Source of the DNA: Verrucomicrobiota bacterium
Lineage (GTDB): Bacteria > Verrucomicrobiota > Verrucomicrobiia > Opitutales > Opitutaceae
Assembly: GCA_023446865.1 (NCBI GenBank)
Contig: JAEXPL010000146.1
Coordinates: 1 to 22,239, forward strand
Direction of reading: 5' to 3'
DNA: 22,239 nt
The position numbers were made by a program, and so were the translations under genes. The notes under the pieces are model-generated. The model worked only from the letters and a program-made list of their open reading frames with translations, was not told the origin of the DNA and searched no databases. Positions 6,472-13,084 of the stretch are shown here, in pieces (position 1 is the first letter of the stretch; each line of letters opens with the position of its first letter).

Positions 6472-8334
6472 TCAGCGCGGCTCTGGCAGTCCGAGTTTCC
6501 GCCGCAGGTCGAGGATCGCCGCCGCCGCGTGCTTCTGTTGGTTCGCAGGCGGGGCGATCACGATCCGGCGCCGCTCCGGCGGCAGTGGTTCATCAACCGG
6601 GAACCGTTCCGCCCAGCGATTCGCCTGCGCGAGCCCGTCGACGATGTCGTCGAGATGCACGGCAACGTTGGGATAGTGCTCGGAGATGACCTCCAGCAGG
6701 GTCTCACCTTCGACCGCGACATGCGTGTGCCAATAGACATTCCGGAAACTCGCGCCACCGAACAGCTCGCGCCCGTGGAAATCCACGAAGGCATGATTCA
6801 CGCCCGGCGGATAGTACCGCAGCTCGGCGAACGGCTTCCACCGCGCCAAGGTTTCGCGCGCCTCGACCGTAACCACGTCGTCAGCCCGCTCGATGCAGAG
6901 GTAGGTGAACTGCAGTAAAAGCAGGTACAAGGAACGGAATGTGCCGGGCGCACCAAGCCGGTCGGCCACGCCAAGCACTGCCTGCAGTTTCCCCCGCCAA
7001 TCCGCACTGCGCAGCGGCGAACCACCCTCGGCCTCGGCCCGCGCGAGCCCATCGAAGGCGGCGACAAATTGACTGAACGCGGCGCCCAACTCCGGAGCGG
7101 TGCGCTCGCACTGCCGCAGCGCCAGCGCAGTGCCCCGGAGAACAAAGCCATCGTCGCCCGCGATCCCGGGAAGCGGAACGGGCCGGCGCTGCTGCTCCGC
7201 CTGCCTCGCCATCACCAGCGCGGTCACGGAGCCCAACCCCGCTCCCTCGCGCGCCTGTGCCGTCTCCAACAACTCCACGCATTGTCGCAAGCGACGGTCG
7301 AAGACCTCCGTCGCGCTCTCCCGCTGGTAGCCGGCCACTTGCGCGCGGAGTTCCGCGCCGAGCTGCCGCATCACGGCGCGGGTCTTCTCCCCCTCGGCCG
7401 CCACCGCGGTCCGGGTCTCTCGGCCATCGGCCGCAACTCGCGCGACCAGAAGCTGCTCCACCTCCGCAAAGAACGCCTGCTGCGCCCCGGCCTGGACCGT
7501 GCCGGGATCGCCCGCGACGAGCTGCCCGAGCAGCCCGCGCAACGCGGCGACCTCCTGCCCGACCGCTCCCACCTCCGCCGCGACTCCCGCTATCCCACGA
7601 TCCAGCCGCCCCAACACCAGCTTCTGGAATGCGATCCACGCCCGTCGCTGCTCCGGAGCCTTGATCACTTCATTGAACTTGCCGGAGAACTCCGTCTCGA
7701 GACCGCCCACCACGCAGGCCCGCAAAGCTGCCCCCTGGTCCGGGAGATCGGACAGACTTCGCGGTGCTGTCACCTTGCTCGCCACCGGATACAGCAAGGC
7801 GTCGTACGCCTGCTCCCAGATGGCGCGCACCGCCGGGGGCTCGCCTCCGGCGCCACCCGTCAAACCGAGGTAGCTCTCGTCCGCGGACTCGGGAAAGAGC
7901 CGATCGATCGAGGCGAACCGCCCCGCGCGGGCCTCGCTGAGCGCCGCAGCTAAAGCATCGTCCCAAGCGGCGAAAAACGCTTCGATCGCCGCCCCGCGCA
8001 CGCCGAGGACTGTGTCCACATAGACCGGATGTCCGATCGCGGCGCTGCGGACCGCGGCCGCAGCCAGCGTCTCCCGGCAGGCCACCGCCAAGGCCCGTCG
8101 TAGGTCGTGGTTGAATCCCGGGTAAGGCTCGGGGGCGCCCTTCTCCAGCCTGCTCGAAAAGAGGTTCACGCTCACCCCGGCGAATGTCTCCCCCAGTCGC
8201 GCAATGGCCTCGCCCAGCCCGGCTCCGAGCACCGGACAGGCGCACGTCCCCAATGCCGCACCCAACGGACCGCCACAGGCCGCGCCGGCGCCCAGGCAGA
8301 CGAGGTTCAGGAGAATTGTGCTCCGATTCTTCAC
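6472..8334 (-). CDS. Unrecognised 620-residue protein with Gly-rich N-terminus and coiled coil
   Basis: I do not recognise a known family with confidence. What is visible: residues 5-60 are hydrophobic and glycine/alanine rich with small-residue spacing (GAGAACGGPLGAALG, PVLGAGLGEAIARLG), like a glycine zipper or membrane-inserting segment. FNHDLRRALAVACRETL (74-90) resembles a motif I associate with N-terminal signalling domains of some bacterial NLR-like (STAND) proteins. Residues 240-345 look like a long coiled coil (repeated Glu/Ala/Leu/Val). The C-terminal 130 residues are mixed alpha/beta with aromatic and His-rich stretches (RNVYWHTHVAV, SEHYPNVAVHLDDIVD). No P-loop, protease triad or nuclease motif is seen. 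Start is the GTG at 8334, chosen because the hydrophobic region begins there and further extension enters the divergent LysM gene. It forms a divergent pair with the LysM gene across 144 bases. Confidence 0.8.
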   Translation of the reverse strand: MKNRSTILLNLVCLGAGAACGGPLGAALGTCACPVLGAGLGEAIARLGETFAGVSVNLFSSRLEKGAPEPYPGFNHDLRRALAVACRETLAAAAVRSAAIGHPVYVDTVLGVRGAAIEAFFAAWDDALAAALSEARAGRFASIDRLFPESADESYLGLTGGAGGEPPAVRAIWEQAYDALLYPVASKVTAPRSLSDLPDQGAALRACVVGGLETEFSGKFNEVIKAPEQRRAWIAFQKLVLGRLDRGIAGVAAEVGAVGQEVAALRGLLGQLVAGDPGTVQAGAQQAFFAEVEQLLVARVAADGRETRTAVAAEGEKTRAVMRQLGAELRAQVAGYQRESATEVFDRRLRQCVELLETAQAREGAGLGSVTALVMARQAEQQRRPVPLPGIAGDDGFVLRGTALALRQCERTAPELGAAFSQFVAAFDGLARAEAEGGSPLRSADWRGKLQAVLGVADRLGAPGTFRSLYLLLLQFTYLCIERADDVVTVEARETLARWKPFAELRYYPPGVNHAFVDFHGRELFGGASFRNVYWHTHVAVEGETLLEVISEHYPNVAVHLDDIVDGLAQANRWAERFPVDEPLPPERRRIVIAPPANQQKHAAAAILDLRRKLGLPEPR

Positions 8335-8478
8335 ACGGGGTTGCGTCCCGCAGCAGGGTTCTTCCAGGGAGGCGTGGCAAGCGAATTGGCGCCGCCCTTC
8401 CGCCCCTCCGGAGACCCCGAAAAACTCGCAACCGCGGGATGGACGAGCGCCGGCGAACCCTCTAGCGTCGCCGTCCGA

Positions 8479-9327
8479 ATGAAGTTGCGACTCCTCCTGC
8501 CCCTCCTTGCCCTCGCGGCGCTTGCTCCCGCCGGCATCGCGCAAACCACCGACTCCGTCGCCCAACTCCGCCGCGATTTTGCCACCGTGCAACAGCAGCG
8601 CGACGCCTTCGCCGAGCAGCTCGCCCAGCTGCGCCGCGACAACGAGGCCCTCCAGGCCGAGCGCGACGCGCTCCGCGCCCAGGAGGAGGTCGCCAAGGCC
8701 AAGCTCACCGCCGCCGAGACCAGCGCCGTCGAGGCCACCGAGGCCGTGCGCGCCCAGAAGGAGGCCGAGATGACCGTCGACATGACCGTGCGCGCCTACG
8801 CCATCAAGGAGCAGGAAGCCGCCGACGCCGTGAAAGCCGCCAAGCTCGCCGCCGAGAAGCAGCTCGCCGCCGAAGAGGCCCGCGACGGTGCGCTCGCCGA
8901 AGCCGCCCGCACCGCCGCCGAGCGCGACGCTGCCAAGCAGGCCGAGGCCGCCGCCCTCGCCACCAAGGCCGCAATGCAGAACGAACTCTACGCCGCCCAG
9001 ATCCGCATCGAGAACCTCGGCCGCGCCCTCGCCGCCCGCAGCGGCGTGCCCTACACCTCGCCCACCCTGCTCGCCCCGACACCCGTCGTCACCGAGGAGC
9101 CCGCCGCTCCGAAGGCCGAAGCGGCCGCCGCCGAGACTGCGTCGACCACGCCGCCGGCCACGAGTTCGCTGCGCACCCACACCGTCGCCGAGGGCGAGAA
9201 CCTCTCGGTCATCGCCTTCAAGTACTACCAGTCGCCAAACAAATGGGACAGGATCGTCGCCGCCAACCGCGCGAAGCTCAAGAACCCCGACTCCCTCCGC
9301 CCCGGCATGGTGCTCATCATCCCCTGA
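8479..9327 (+). CDS. Exported coiled-coil protein with C-terminal LysM domain
   Basis: A 282-residue cell-envelope protein. Residues 1-21 are a clear signal peptide (MKLRLLLPLLALAALAPAG, then IAQ). Residues about 25-190 are an Ala/Glu/Arg-rich coiled coil with heptad-like leucines (VAQLRRDF, QLAQLRRDNEALQAER). A Pro/Ala/Thr-rich linker covers about 198-228. The C-terminus, from HTVAEGENLSVIAFKYY to PGMVLIIP (233-282), is one LysM domain, which binds N-acetylglucosamine of peptidoglycan. The architecture suggests an envelope scaffold attached to the wall; no enzymatic domain is present. Start is the ATG at 8479, giving the signal peptide; the frame remains open upstream but into the divergent gene. 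A strong terminator follows. Confidence 0.88.
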   Translation: MKLRLLLPLLALAALAPAGIAQTTDSVAQLRRDFATVQQQRDAFAEQLAQLRRDNEALQAERDALRAQEEVAKAKLTAAETSAVEATEAVRAQKEAEMTVDMTVRAYAIKEQEAADAVKAAKLAAEKQLAAEEARDGALAEAARTAAERDAAKQAEAAALATKAAMQNELYAAQIRIENLGRALAARSGVPYTSPTLLAPTPVVTEEPAAPKAEAAAAETASTTPPATSSLRTHTVAEGENLSVIAFKYYQSPNKWDRIVAANRAKLKNPDSLRPGMVLIIP

Positions 9328-9356
9328 GCCCGGCCCCCGCGCCCCGTCTCGCCCTC

Positions 9357-9384
9357 GCCCCGGCCCTTCCGCCGGGGCTTTTTT
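9357..9384 (+). terminator. Rho-independent terminator of the LysM gene
   Basis: A perfect 8-bp stem GCCCCGGC / GCCGGGGC with loop CCTTCC is followed by six T residues. It lies immediately before the end of the convergent AEC gene. The other strand has no T-tract after the stem, so it acts in the plus direction only. Confidence 0.9.
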
Positions 9385-9387
9385 CTG

Positions 9388-10314
9388 TCACACCAGCGCC
9401 AGCACCACGCTGAGCGACACGATCGAGAGCGCGGTGCTCACGACCACGCTGCTCGCGGCGAGCGCCTCGTCGCCGCCGAGCTTGCCGGCCAGCGTGTAGC
9501 TCGCCGCCGCCGTGGGCGTGGCGAGGAAAAGCAGAGCGACCAGCGTCTCCTCGGGCGAGAGCCCGATCCAGCGTGCGAGCGGCCAGCCGAGCAGCGGCGT
9601 CACTCCGACCTTCAGCACCGAGGCGAGCAGCGCCTGCGTGCGTTTCCCCCGCAGCGGCATCGTCACCAGCGAACCGCCGATGCACAGCAGCGCCAGCGGC
9701 AACGCCATCTGCCCCGTCACGGCGATCGATTGCGCGAGCCACGCCGGCAGCGTGAAACCCGCGGCGGCGACCGCGGCCCCGGCGAGGCTGGAGAGGAGCA
9801 GCGGATTGGTGGCGAGTTGCCAGGCCAGCGTCCGCAGCGCCCCGGGCGCGGGCCGGCCGTGGCCGACCAGGAGGAGCAGCACGCCGAGCGCGTTGGCCAC
9901 CACGGTGAGCGGCGCCATCGCGAGCGGCGCGAGCGGCCAGTGCGCCCCGGCGCCGCGCCCGGCCAGCGCCAGCGAGATCACCGGCAGGCCCACGTAGGCG
10001 AGGTTGCCACGCACGGCCGCGTGCAGGAACGAGCCCATCGACTCCGGTGGCACGCCGCGCACCTTCGCCACGACGTAGGCGAACCCGAGCGCGAGCAGCG
10101 TCGCGCCGCCCATCACGCCGAACACTGTCAGCGCCCGCCCGCCGCCGACCGTCGCGCCGGCGATACTGGAAAACAAATACGCCGGCAGGCCCACGAAATA
10201 GGTGAGCCGGTTCAGCTCCGCCAGCAGCGCGGGCGAGAGGAAACGCGATCGCGCGAGCACCGCGCCGAGCGCGATGACGAGGAACACGGGCAGGACGATG
10301 ACGACGACAGCCAC
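9388..10314 (-). CDS. AEC (auxin efflux carrier) family transporter, second copy
   Basis: A 308-residue integral membrane permease of the AEC family. The first helix VAVVVIVLPVFLVIALGAVL is typical, and further signs are NRLTYFVGLPAYLFSSIA near residue 38-55, RGNLAYVGLPVISLAL (about 112-127) for the conserved unwound helix, and a C-terminal half with LATPTAAASYTLAGKLGGD. It is related in layout to the product of 5504-6445 but the two are clearly diverged, so they are not a recent duplication. The GTG at 10314 was chosen because it begins exactly at helix one; the frame stays open upstream, including an ATG at 10419 that would overlap the divergent YhbY start. The gene is divergent from the YhbY-family gene, separated by 103 bases. 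The substrate is probably a carboxylate but unknown. Confidence 0.87.
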   Translation of the reverse strand: MAVVVIVLPVFLVIALGAVLARSRFLSPALLAELNRLTYFVGLPAYLFSSIAGATVGGGRALTVFGVMGGATLLALGFAYVVAKVRGVPPESMGSFLHAAVRGNLAYVGLPVISLALAGRGAGAHWPLAPLAMAPLTVVANALGVLLLLVGHGRPAPGALRTLAWQLATNPLLLSSLAGAAVAAAGFTLPAWLAQSIAVTGQMALPLALLCIGGSLVTMPLRGKRTQALLASVLKVGVTPLLGWPLARWIGLSPEETLVALLFLATPTAAASYTLAGKLGGDEALAASSVVVSTALSIVSLSVVLALV

Positions 10315-10417
10315 GCGCCGAAGCTGGGGAGCACCGCCACGCTTGGCAATCGGCGGTTGGCGCGCCGCACCACCGCGCTTGCCTTCCCCCGGGACCACCG
10401 CCCACGCTGCGCCCAAC

Positions 10418-10747
10418 ATGACCGCTCCCGCTCTCACCGGCGCCCAGAAATCGCACCTCCGCAGCCTCGGCCAGACGATGGATTGCCAGCTCACCATCGG
10501 CCGCGAAGGCATCACCGCGTCCGTCGTCGCCGAGTTGGAGAAGCTCTTCGCGCGGCACGAGCTGATCAAGGTGAAGCTGCTCGCCGAGCGCGACGAGCGG
10601 CCCGCGCTCTGCGCCGCCATCGAGGAGAAGACCGGCGCCGCCGAGGCGGGCGCCGTGGGCAAGACCGCGCTCTTCTACCGTCAGCACGCCGAGCCCGCGA
10701 AACGCACGATCGAGTTACCGGCGCCGAAGACGAAGCCGGCACTCTGA
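10418..10747 (+). CDS. yhbY: YhbY/CRM-domain ribosome assembly RNA-binding protein
   Basis: A 109-residue protein consisting of one CRM (CRS1-YhbY) domain, which binds pre-50S ribosomal RNA in E. coli. Motifs are LTGAQKSHLRSLGQ at residue 6-19, the GxxG-like loop IGREGITASVV (27-37), the helix ELEKLFARHELIKVKLL and the C-terminal strand GKTALFYRQ. The length is close to the usual 95-100, with a short Lys/Pro-rich tail (APKTKPAL) in addition. The ATG at 10418 gives the standard N-terminus. No downstream partner is close: over 350 bases without a recognisable gene follow, and no T-rich terminator is visible directly after the stop. Confidence 0.9.
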   Translation: MTAPALTGAQKSHLRSLGQTMDCQLTIGREGITASVVAELEKLFARHELIKVKLLAERDERPALCAAIEEKTGAAEAGAVGKTALFYRQHAEPAKRTIELPAPKTKPAL

Positions 10748-11078
10748 GCGCGGGTGAGGGAGACGAACCGCAAGTGACGAGGGCTGCCCGAGGTCGGGAC
10801 GGCCCTCCGAGTCGTCCGTGAACACGGCGGACCCATTCTGCCATACGGCAGAACGCCCTCCCTGACGCCCTCAACTCCCCGGAACACGCGAATCTTCGCG
10901 CCCGCGGACCTCTCAGGATGACACGGCCCATCACTCTGCCTCCCATCGACTTGCCTGCGCCGGAACACGCCGTGAAGGCGCGGGGGCCGTGGCCAAAACC
11001 GGCCAGCCGAAAAAAACTTTCGCGCACCCCTTGAAGAAAAACGGGCTTGTTCCGATCTGATTCAGCGTCCACACACTG
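10748..11078. other. Gap with hairpin and dispersed-repeat fragment
   Basis: No convincing gene is seen here. It contains a 7-bp stem TTCTGCC-ATAC-GGCAGAA (10836-10853). Around 10890-10924 a segment, read on the minus strand, goes TGTCATCCTGAGA then a GC-rich spacer and GCGAAGATTC. That is the form of a widespread bacterial intergenic repeat (in other genomes TGTCATCCTGAGC...GAAGGATC). The last part (11010-11045) is locally A-rich. Confidence 0.5.
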
Positions 11079-11096
11079 TTGGCACACTTCCCGCAA
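11079..11096 (+). promoter_or_regulatory. Sigma-54-like -24/-12 promoter
   Basis: TTGGCAC (11079-11085) and CCGCAA (11091-11096) place GG (11081-11082) and GC (11093-11094) exactly 10 bases apart, as required for RpoN-dependent promoters (consensus TGGCAC-N5-TTGCA). Nine of the twelve fixed consensus positions match by eye. Transcription would begin at about 11105-11107, just before the small ORF. No RpoN activator gene is adjacent, so this remains a prediction. Confidence 0.5.
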
Positions 11097-11107
11097 TACC
11101 GAATTCC

Positions 11108-11260
11108 ATGAACTGCACGATGCACACGATGTCCGCTCCGGCCGCCCACCAGGGTTGCCCGCGAGCCTTTGTGCGCCTGCAGGCCGTCTCTTCCTGGCAG
11201 ATTAACCAGGAAACGACGACGAAACGCGACGCCAACGCGTACGGGAAGTGGAAAAACTGA
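11108..11260 (+). CDS. Possible 50-residue small protein (or part of a small RNA)
   Basis: An ATG at 11108 opens 50 codons ending with TGA at 11260, framed by a sigma-54-like promoter upstream and a strong terminator 27 bases downstream. The product has two Cys near the N-terminus (MNCTMHTMSAP), a central VRLQAVSSWQINQE and a basic end (KRDANAYGKWKN). It shows no similarity I recognise and no signal peptide or membrane segment. The predicted transcription start lies within a few bases of the ATG and no ribosome binding site precedes it, so the transcript would be leaderless or not translated. Base composition is lower in GC than the neighbours. A non-coding RNA of about 210 bases is an equally good reading. 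Confidence 0.35.
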   Translation: MNCTMHTMSAPAAHQGCPRAFVRLQAVSSWQINQETTTKRDANAYGKWKN

Positions 11261-11286
11261 GGAGCAATTAGCACCCGCATCCGAAG

Positions 11287-11320
11287 CCCACTTCCACCCG
11301 GAAGTGGGTTTTTAGTTTTT
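11287..11320 (+). terminator. Strong Rho-independent terminator
   Basis: A perfect 9-bp stem CCCACTTCC / GGAAGTGGG with loop ACCC is followed by TTTTTAGTTTTT. It ends the unit that begins at the sigma-54-like promoter, giving a predicted transcript of roughly 210 bases. Confidence 0.9.
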
Positions 11321-11340
11321 CGGAACCCAAGGCCCCTTCC

Positions 11341-11408
11341 GGGAAAACCGAGCGAAAAGCTCGGGTTCTTTCCCAGAAAACAACCGCGGTTCCGCCCACG
11401 GGAACCGC
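11341..11408 (+). other. Two further hairpins after the terminator
   Basis: Two stem-loops follow the terminator. The first (11341-11374) has nested arms: GGGAAA/TTTCCC outside and CCGAGC/GCTCGG inside around a GAAAA loop. The second (11386-11408) pairs GCGGTTCC with GGAACCGC. With the terminator they form three hairpins in 120 bases. They may be a backup terminator, a structured RNA, or the leader of the sigma-factor transcript. Confidence 0.5.
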
Positions 11409-11520
11409 ACCGGCCGCCGAGGCCTGCGCCGTCGGGATGACGACGCCTTGCCCACCTCGGCACCGCCCTCCGGCCGCATCCTTCCGCTGGTTGCGCTCAG
11501 CCATCCCTCCCGGTTTGTCC

Positions 11521-11606
11521 CGGTGAGCTCAGGAGCCCGCTCCTGTCCCACCGTCCGAGCCGTCTGCGACGGGACGCGGGGCACGCCAGTCCCACCTCTG
11601 GGATGC
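11521..11606. repeat. Cluster of short palindromes
   Basis: Three short palindromes lie in a row: CAGGAG-CCCG-CTCCTG (11530-11545), CCGTC-TGC-GACGG (about 11560-11572) and TCCCA-CCTC-TGGGA (about 11590-11603). On the minus strand the first is preceded by GTGGGA, similar to the GTGGA lead of the palindromes near 13200-13393. They look like intergenic repeat units. Confidence 0.4.
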
Positions 11607-11624
11607 GACGCCGGACCCGCCCGC

Positions 11625-11688
11625 GGAGCCCGCCCGCCGTTTGAAACCACTGCAGCGCCTCAAAAAACGCTGCACGGCGGCGGGCTCC
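11625..11688. repeat. Long interrupted hairpin, 64 bases
   Basis: The left arm (11625-11640) and right arm (11674-11688) pair over 15 bp with a single bulged base. A second hairpin inside pairs GCAGCG (11652-11657) with CGCTGC (11668-11673) and directly abuts the right arm, leaving an 11-base one-sided bulge (11641-11651). This is either a large palindromic repeat or a structured RNA element upstream of the 89-codon ORF and the sigma gene. Confidence 0.6.
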
Positions 11689-11790
11689 CGGCGGACGCGG
11701 GGTTTCACCTCCGCACCGCCTCGCGCACCGCGCATCACGGCCATCCGCCGTCCCTTTCCTTCCGTTCACCACATTTCCACCACCAATCAC

Positions 11791-12060
11791 ATGACTGCCA
11801 AACACACTTCTTCCGCCATGAAAACCAACACGTCGACCACCGCCACCCGAGCTTCTCACCGCACCGCTTCCGCCGCCGCCGCGCGAGTTACGCGCCGTGC
11901 CGCCGGCTGGCCCTACTGCCTTCAGCCGGGTCGACCCAATTACGCCTTCGGTCCGCTCACCAATTCCGAGCTGCCTTTTTACGTCCACCTTCCGCGCCCT
12001 GCCAACCGGGCCTCCTCCTTTAGTTGCGAACAGCGGCTGAACGCCGCACCGCCCTCATGA
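11791..12060 (+). CDS. Possible 89-residue protein coupled to the sigma factor
   Basis: An ORF from ATG 11791 (alternative ATG 11818) whose TGA overlaps the start of the sigma factor as ATGA (12057-12060). That arrangement is typical of translational coupling and is the main reason to consider it real. The N-terminal half is Thr/Ser/Ala/Arg-rich (TNTSTTATRASHRTAS); the C-terminal half has more varied composition (GWPYCLQPGRPNYAFG, ELPFYVHLPRP). No domain is recognised. It could be an anti-sigma or leader peptide, but nothing in its sequence shows this; it has no zinc-binding or membrane-anchor pattern of known anti-sigma factors. It may alternatively be only an untranslated leader. Confidence 0.4.
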   Translation: MTAKHTSSAMKTNTSTTATRASHRTASAAAARVTRRAAGWPYCLQPGRPNYAFGPLTNSELPFYVHLPRPANRASSFSCEQRLNAAPPS

Positions 12061-12746
12061 ACGCCGCACCTGCCGTTCCCGTTCTTTCCAACGTCCTTGA
12101 TGTTCTCGACGTCGTCGATGCCGCGTTAGCCGGCCTCGATCGCCGCCTGCCGCTCCACGTTTCGCGTGACGATCTCGCCTCCGCCGGCCGCGCCGCCCTG
12201 GTTGCCTCGTTCAACCAGGCCTCCGGTCCGCTCCACGAGATCCGCGCGTACTGCTTCGCCCGCGTCCGCGGTGCGATGTTCGACGAGCTCCGCCGGTTGG
12301 ACCCGCTCTCGCGGCGCACCCGCGCCAAGGTGACCGAGGGCCGCCGCGCTGCCGCCGAACTGGAGCAGGCGCTCGGCCGCTCGCCCAGCGACGACGAACT
12401 GGCGACCTTCACCGGCCTCGCCCCGAGCGCCCTGCGCCAAGCGCTGCGCCTCGGGATCGCGGCCGACAGTCACGAGACCGATGGCGAGGCCCTGGCCGGA
12501 TTGGCCGACCACGCCGCGGTCTCCCCGGCCGAACTGGCCGAGTCGCTGGATCTGGTCGAGAACGTGCGGGCGGCCCTGAGCCGCCTGCCTGAGAGACACG
12601 CCTTCGTGGTTCAGCGCTACCACCTCGAGGAAGCCACCCTCGAGGAAATCGCCGGCCAGCTGGGCGTCTCGATCGAACGGGTTCGGCAGCTGCGCGCTGC
12701 GGGCGAGAAGATGCTTCGCGAGGACCTCGAGGTCCTCGCTGTGTGA
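12057..12746 (+). CDS. Group-3 sigma-70 family factor (FliA/WhiG/SigF-like)
   Basis: A 229-residue RNA polymerase sigma factor. Region 2 is represented at about 30-90, with the group-3 hallmark AYCFARVRGAMFDELRRLD (64-82), comparable to the YAxxRIRGAMxDELRxxD of FliA and WhiG. A region-3 segment follows (ELEQALGRSPSDDELATFTG, 101-120). Region 4 (about 172-224) contains SRLPERHAFVVQRYHLEE and the helix-turn-helix LEEIAGQLGVSIERVRQL. The length is near the usual 240-260. No flagellar or sporulation gene is nearby, so its regulon is unknown. The ATG at 12057 was chosen because it overlaps the previous ORF and starts the conserved part; a TTG 11 codons upstream is possible. No anti-sigma gene of known type flanks it. 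Confidence 0.88.
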   Translation: MNAAPAVPVLSNVLDVLDVVDAALAGLDRRLPLHVSRDDLASAGRAALVASFNQASGPLHEIRAYCFARVRGAMFDELRRLDPLSRRTRAKVTEGRRAAAELEQALGRSPSDDELATFTGLAPSALRQALRLGIAADSHETDGEALAGLADHAAVSPAELAESLDLVENVRAALSRLPERHAFVVQRYHLEEATLEEIAGQLGVSIERVRQLRAAGEKMLREDLEVLAV

Positions 12747-12837
12747 GACGGGGGAACAAGTAAGCCAAAGAACGCGGGCGGGGGCCGCTCCACCTCGGAG
12801 CCCCTCCGCCCGCGCAACCTCCAAACGGAATACTACC

Positions 12838-13005
12838 ATGAACAACACCCGTATCCTGTATCCGCCCTCTCCTTCGCACTCGGTCACCACTCCTTCCGCC
12901 CTGTCCCGCTCCGTCACTCGGAGCACCGGGTCCATGACCAACCAGACTCCGTGGCGGAGCCCGGTTGCACTCGTCGACCACCCGAGTGACGCGCCGCCCG
13001 CCTGA
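12838..13005 (+). CDS. Possible 55-residue small protein after the sigma factor
   Basis: An ATG at 12838 opens 55 codons to the TGA at 13005, 91 bases downstream of the sigma-factor stop and before the terminator at 13085. The product is Ser/Thr/Pro-rich (PPSPSHSVTTPSALSRSV) with an acidic end (LVDHPSDAPPA); it has no Cys, signal peptide or membrane segment. The upstream gap holds an imperfect GC-rich hairpin (about 12776-12815), with a long arm GCGGGCGG pairing with CCGCCCGC. No similarity is recognised. Because it sits between the sigma gene and the terminator it is likely transcribed with it, but coding is uncertain. Confidence 0.3.
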   Translation: MNNTRILYPPSPSHSVTTPSALSRSVTRSTGSMTNQTPWRSPVALVDHPSDAPPA

Positions 13006-13021
13006 GCGCGGGCAACGCTTG

Positions 13022-13077
13022 CCGCACGGTGGTCCTCGAACTCCCGTCGTGCGGTCGTCGAACGAGTGAAACGTTCG
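13022..13077 (+). other. Two stem-loops ahead of the terminator
   Basis: CCGCACG (13022-13028) pairs with CGTGCGG (13048-13054), and CGAACG (13059-13064) pairs with CGTTCG (13072-13077). With the terminator hairpin they give a row of three stems at the 3' end of the sigma-factor transcript. This may be a structured 3' region or a small RNA. Confidence 0.4.
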
Positions 13078-13084
13078 CGCCCGA

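Noticed and set aside
5374..6918. Long plus-strand open frame rich in Arg/Pro
   Set aside because: Arg/Pro/Ala-rich shadow of the AEC gene in another frame that also runs into the convergent gene.
8107..8478. Upstream extension of the LysM protein
   Set aside because: The signal peptide begins at 8479 and the extension overlaps the divergent gene.
8335..9180. Upstream extension of the 620-residue protein
   Set aside because: It is antisense to the LysM coiled-coil gene and consists of Gly/Leu-rich repeats created by that gene's composition.
9388..10314. The two AEC genes as a recent tandem duplication
   Set aside because: They lie about 3 kb apart in opposite orientation and differ widely outside the family motifs.
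10417..10420. CATG as overlapping divergent start codons of the AEC and YhbY genes
   Set aside because: Attractive, but the AEC family N-terminus begins at the GTG at 10314; the residues between are not family-like.
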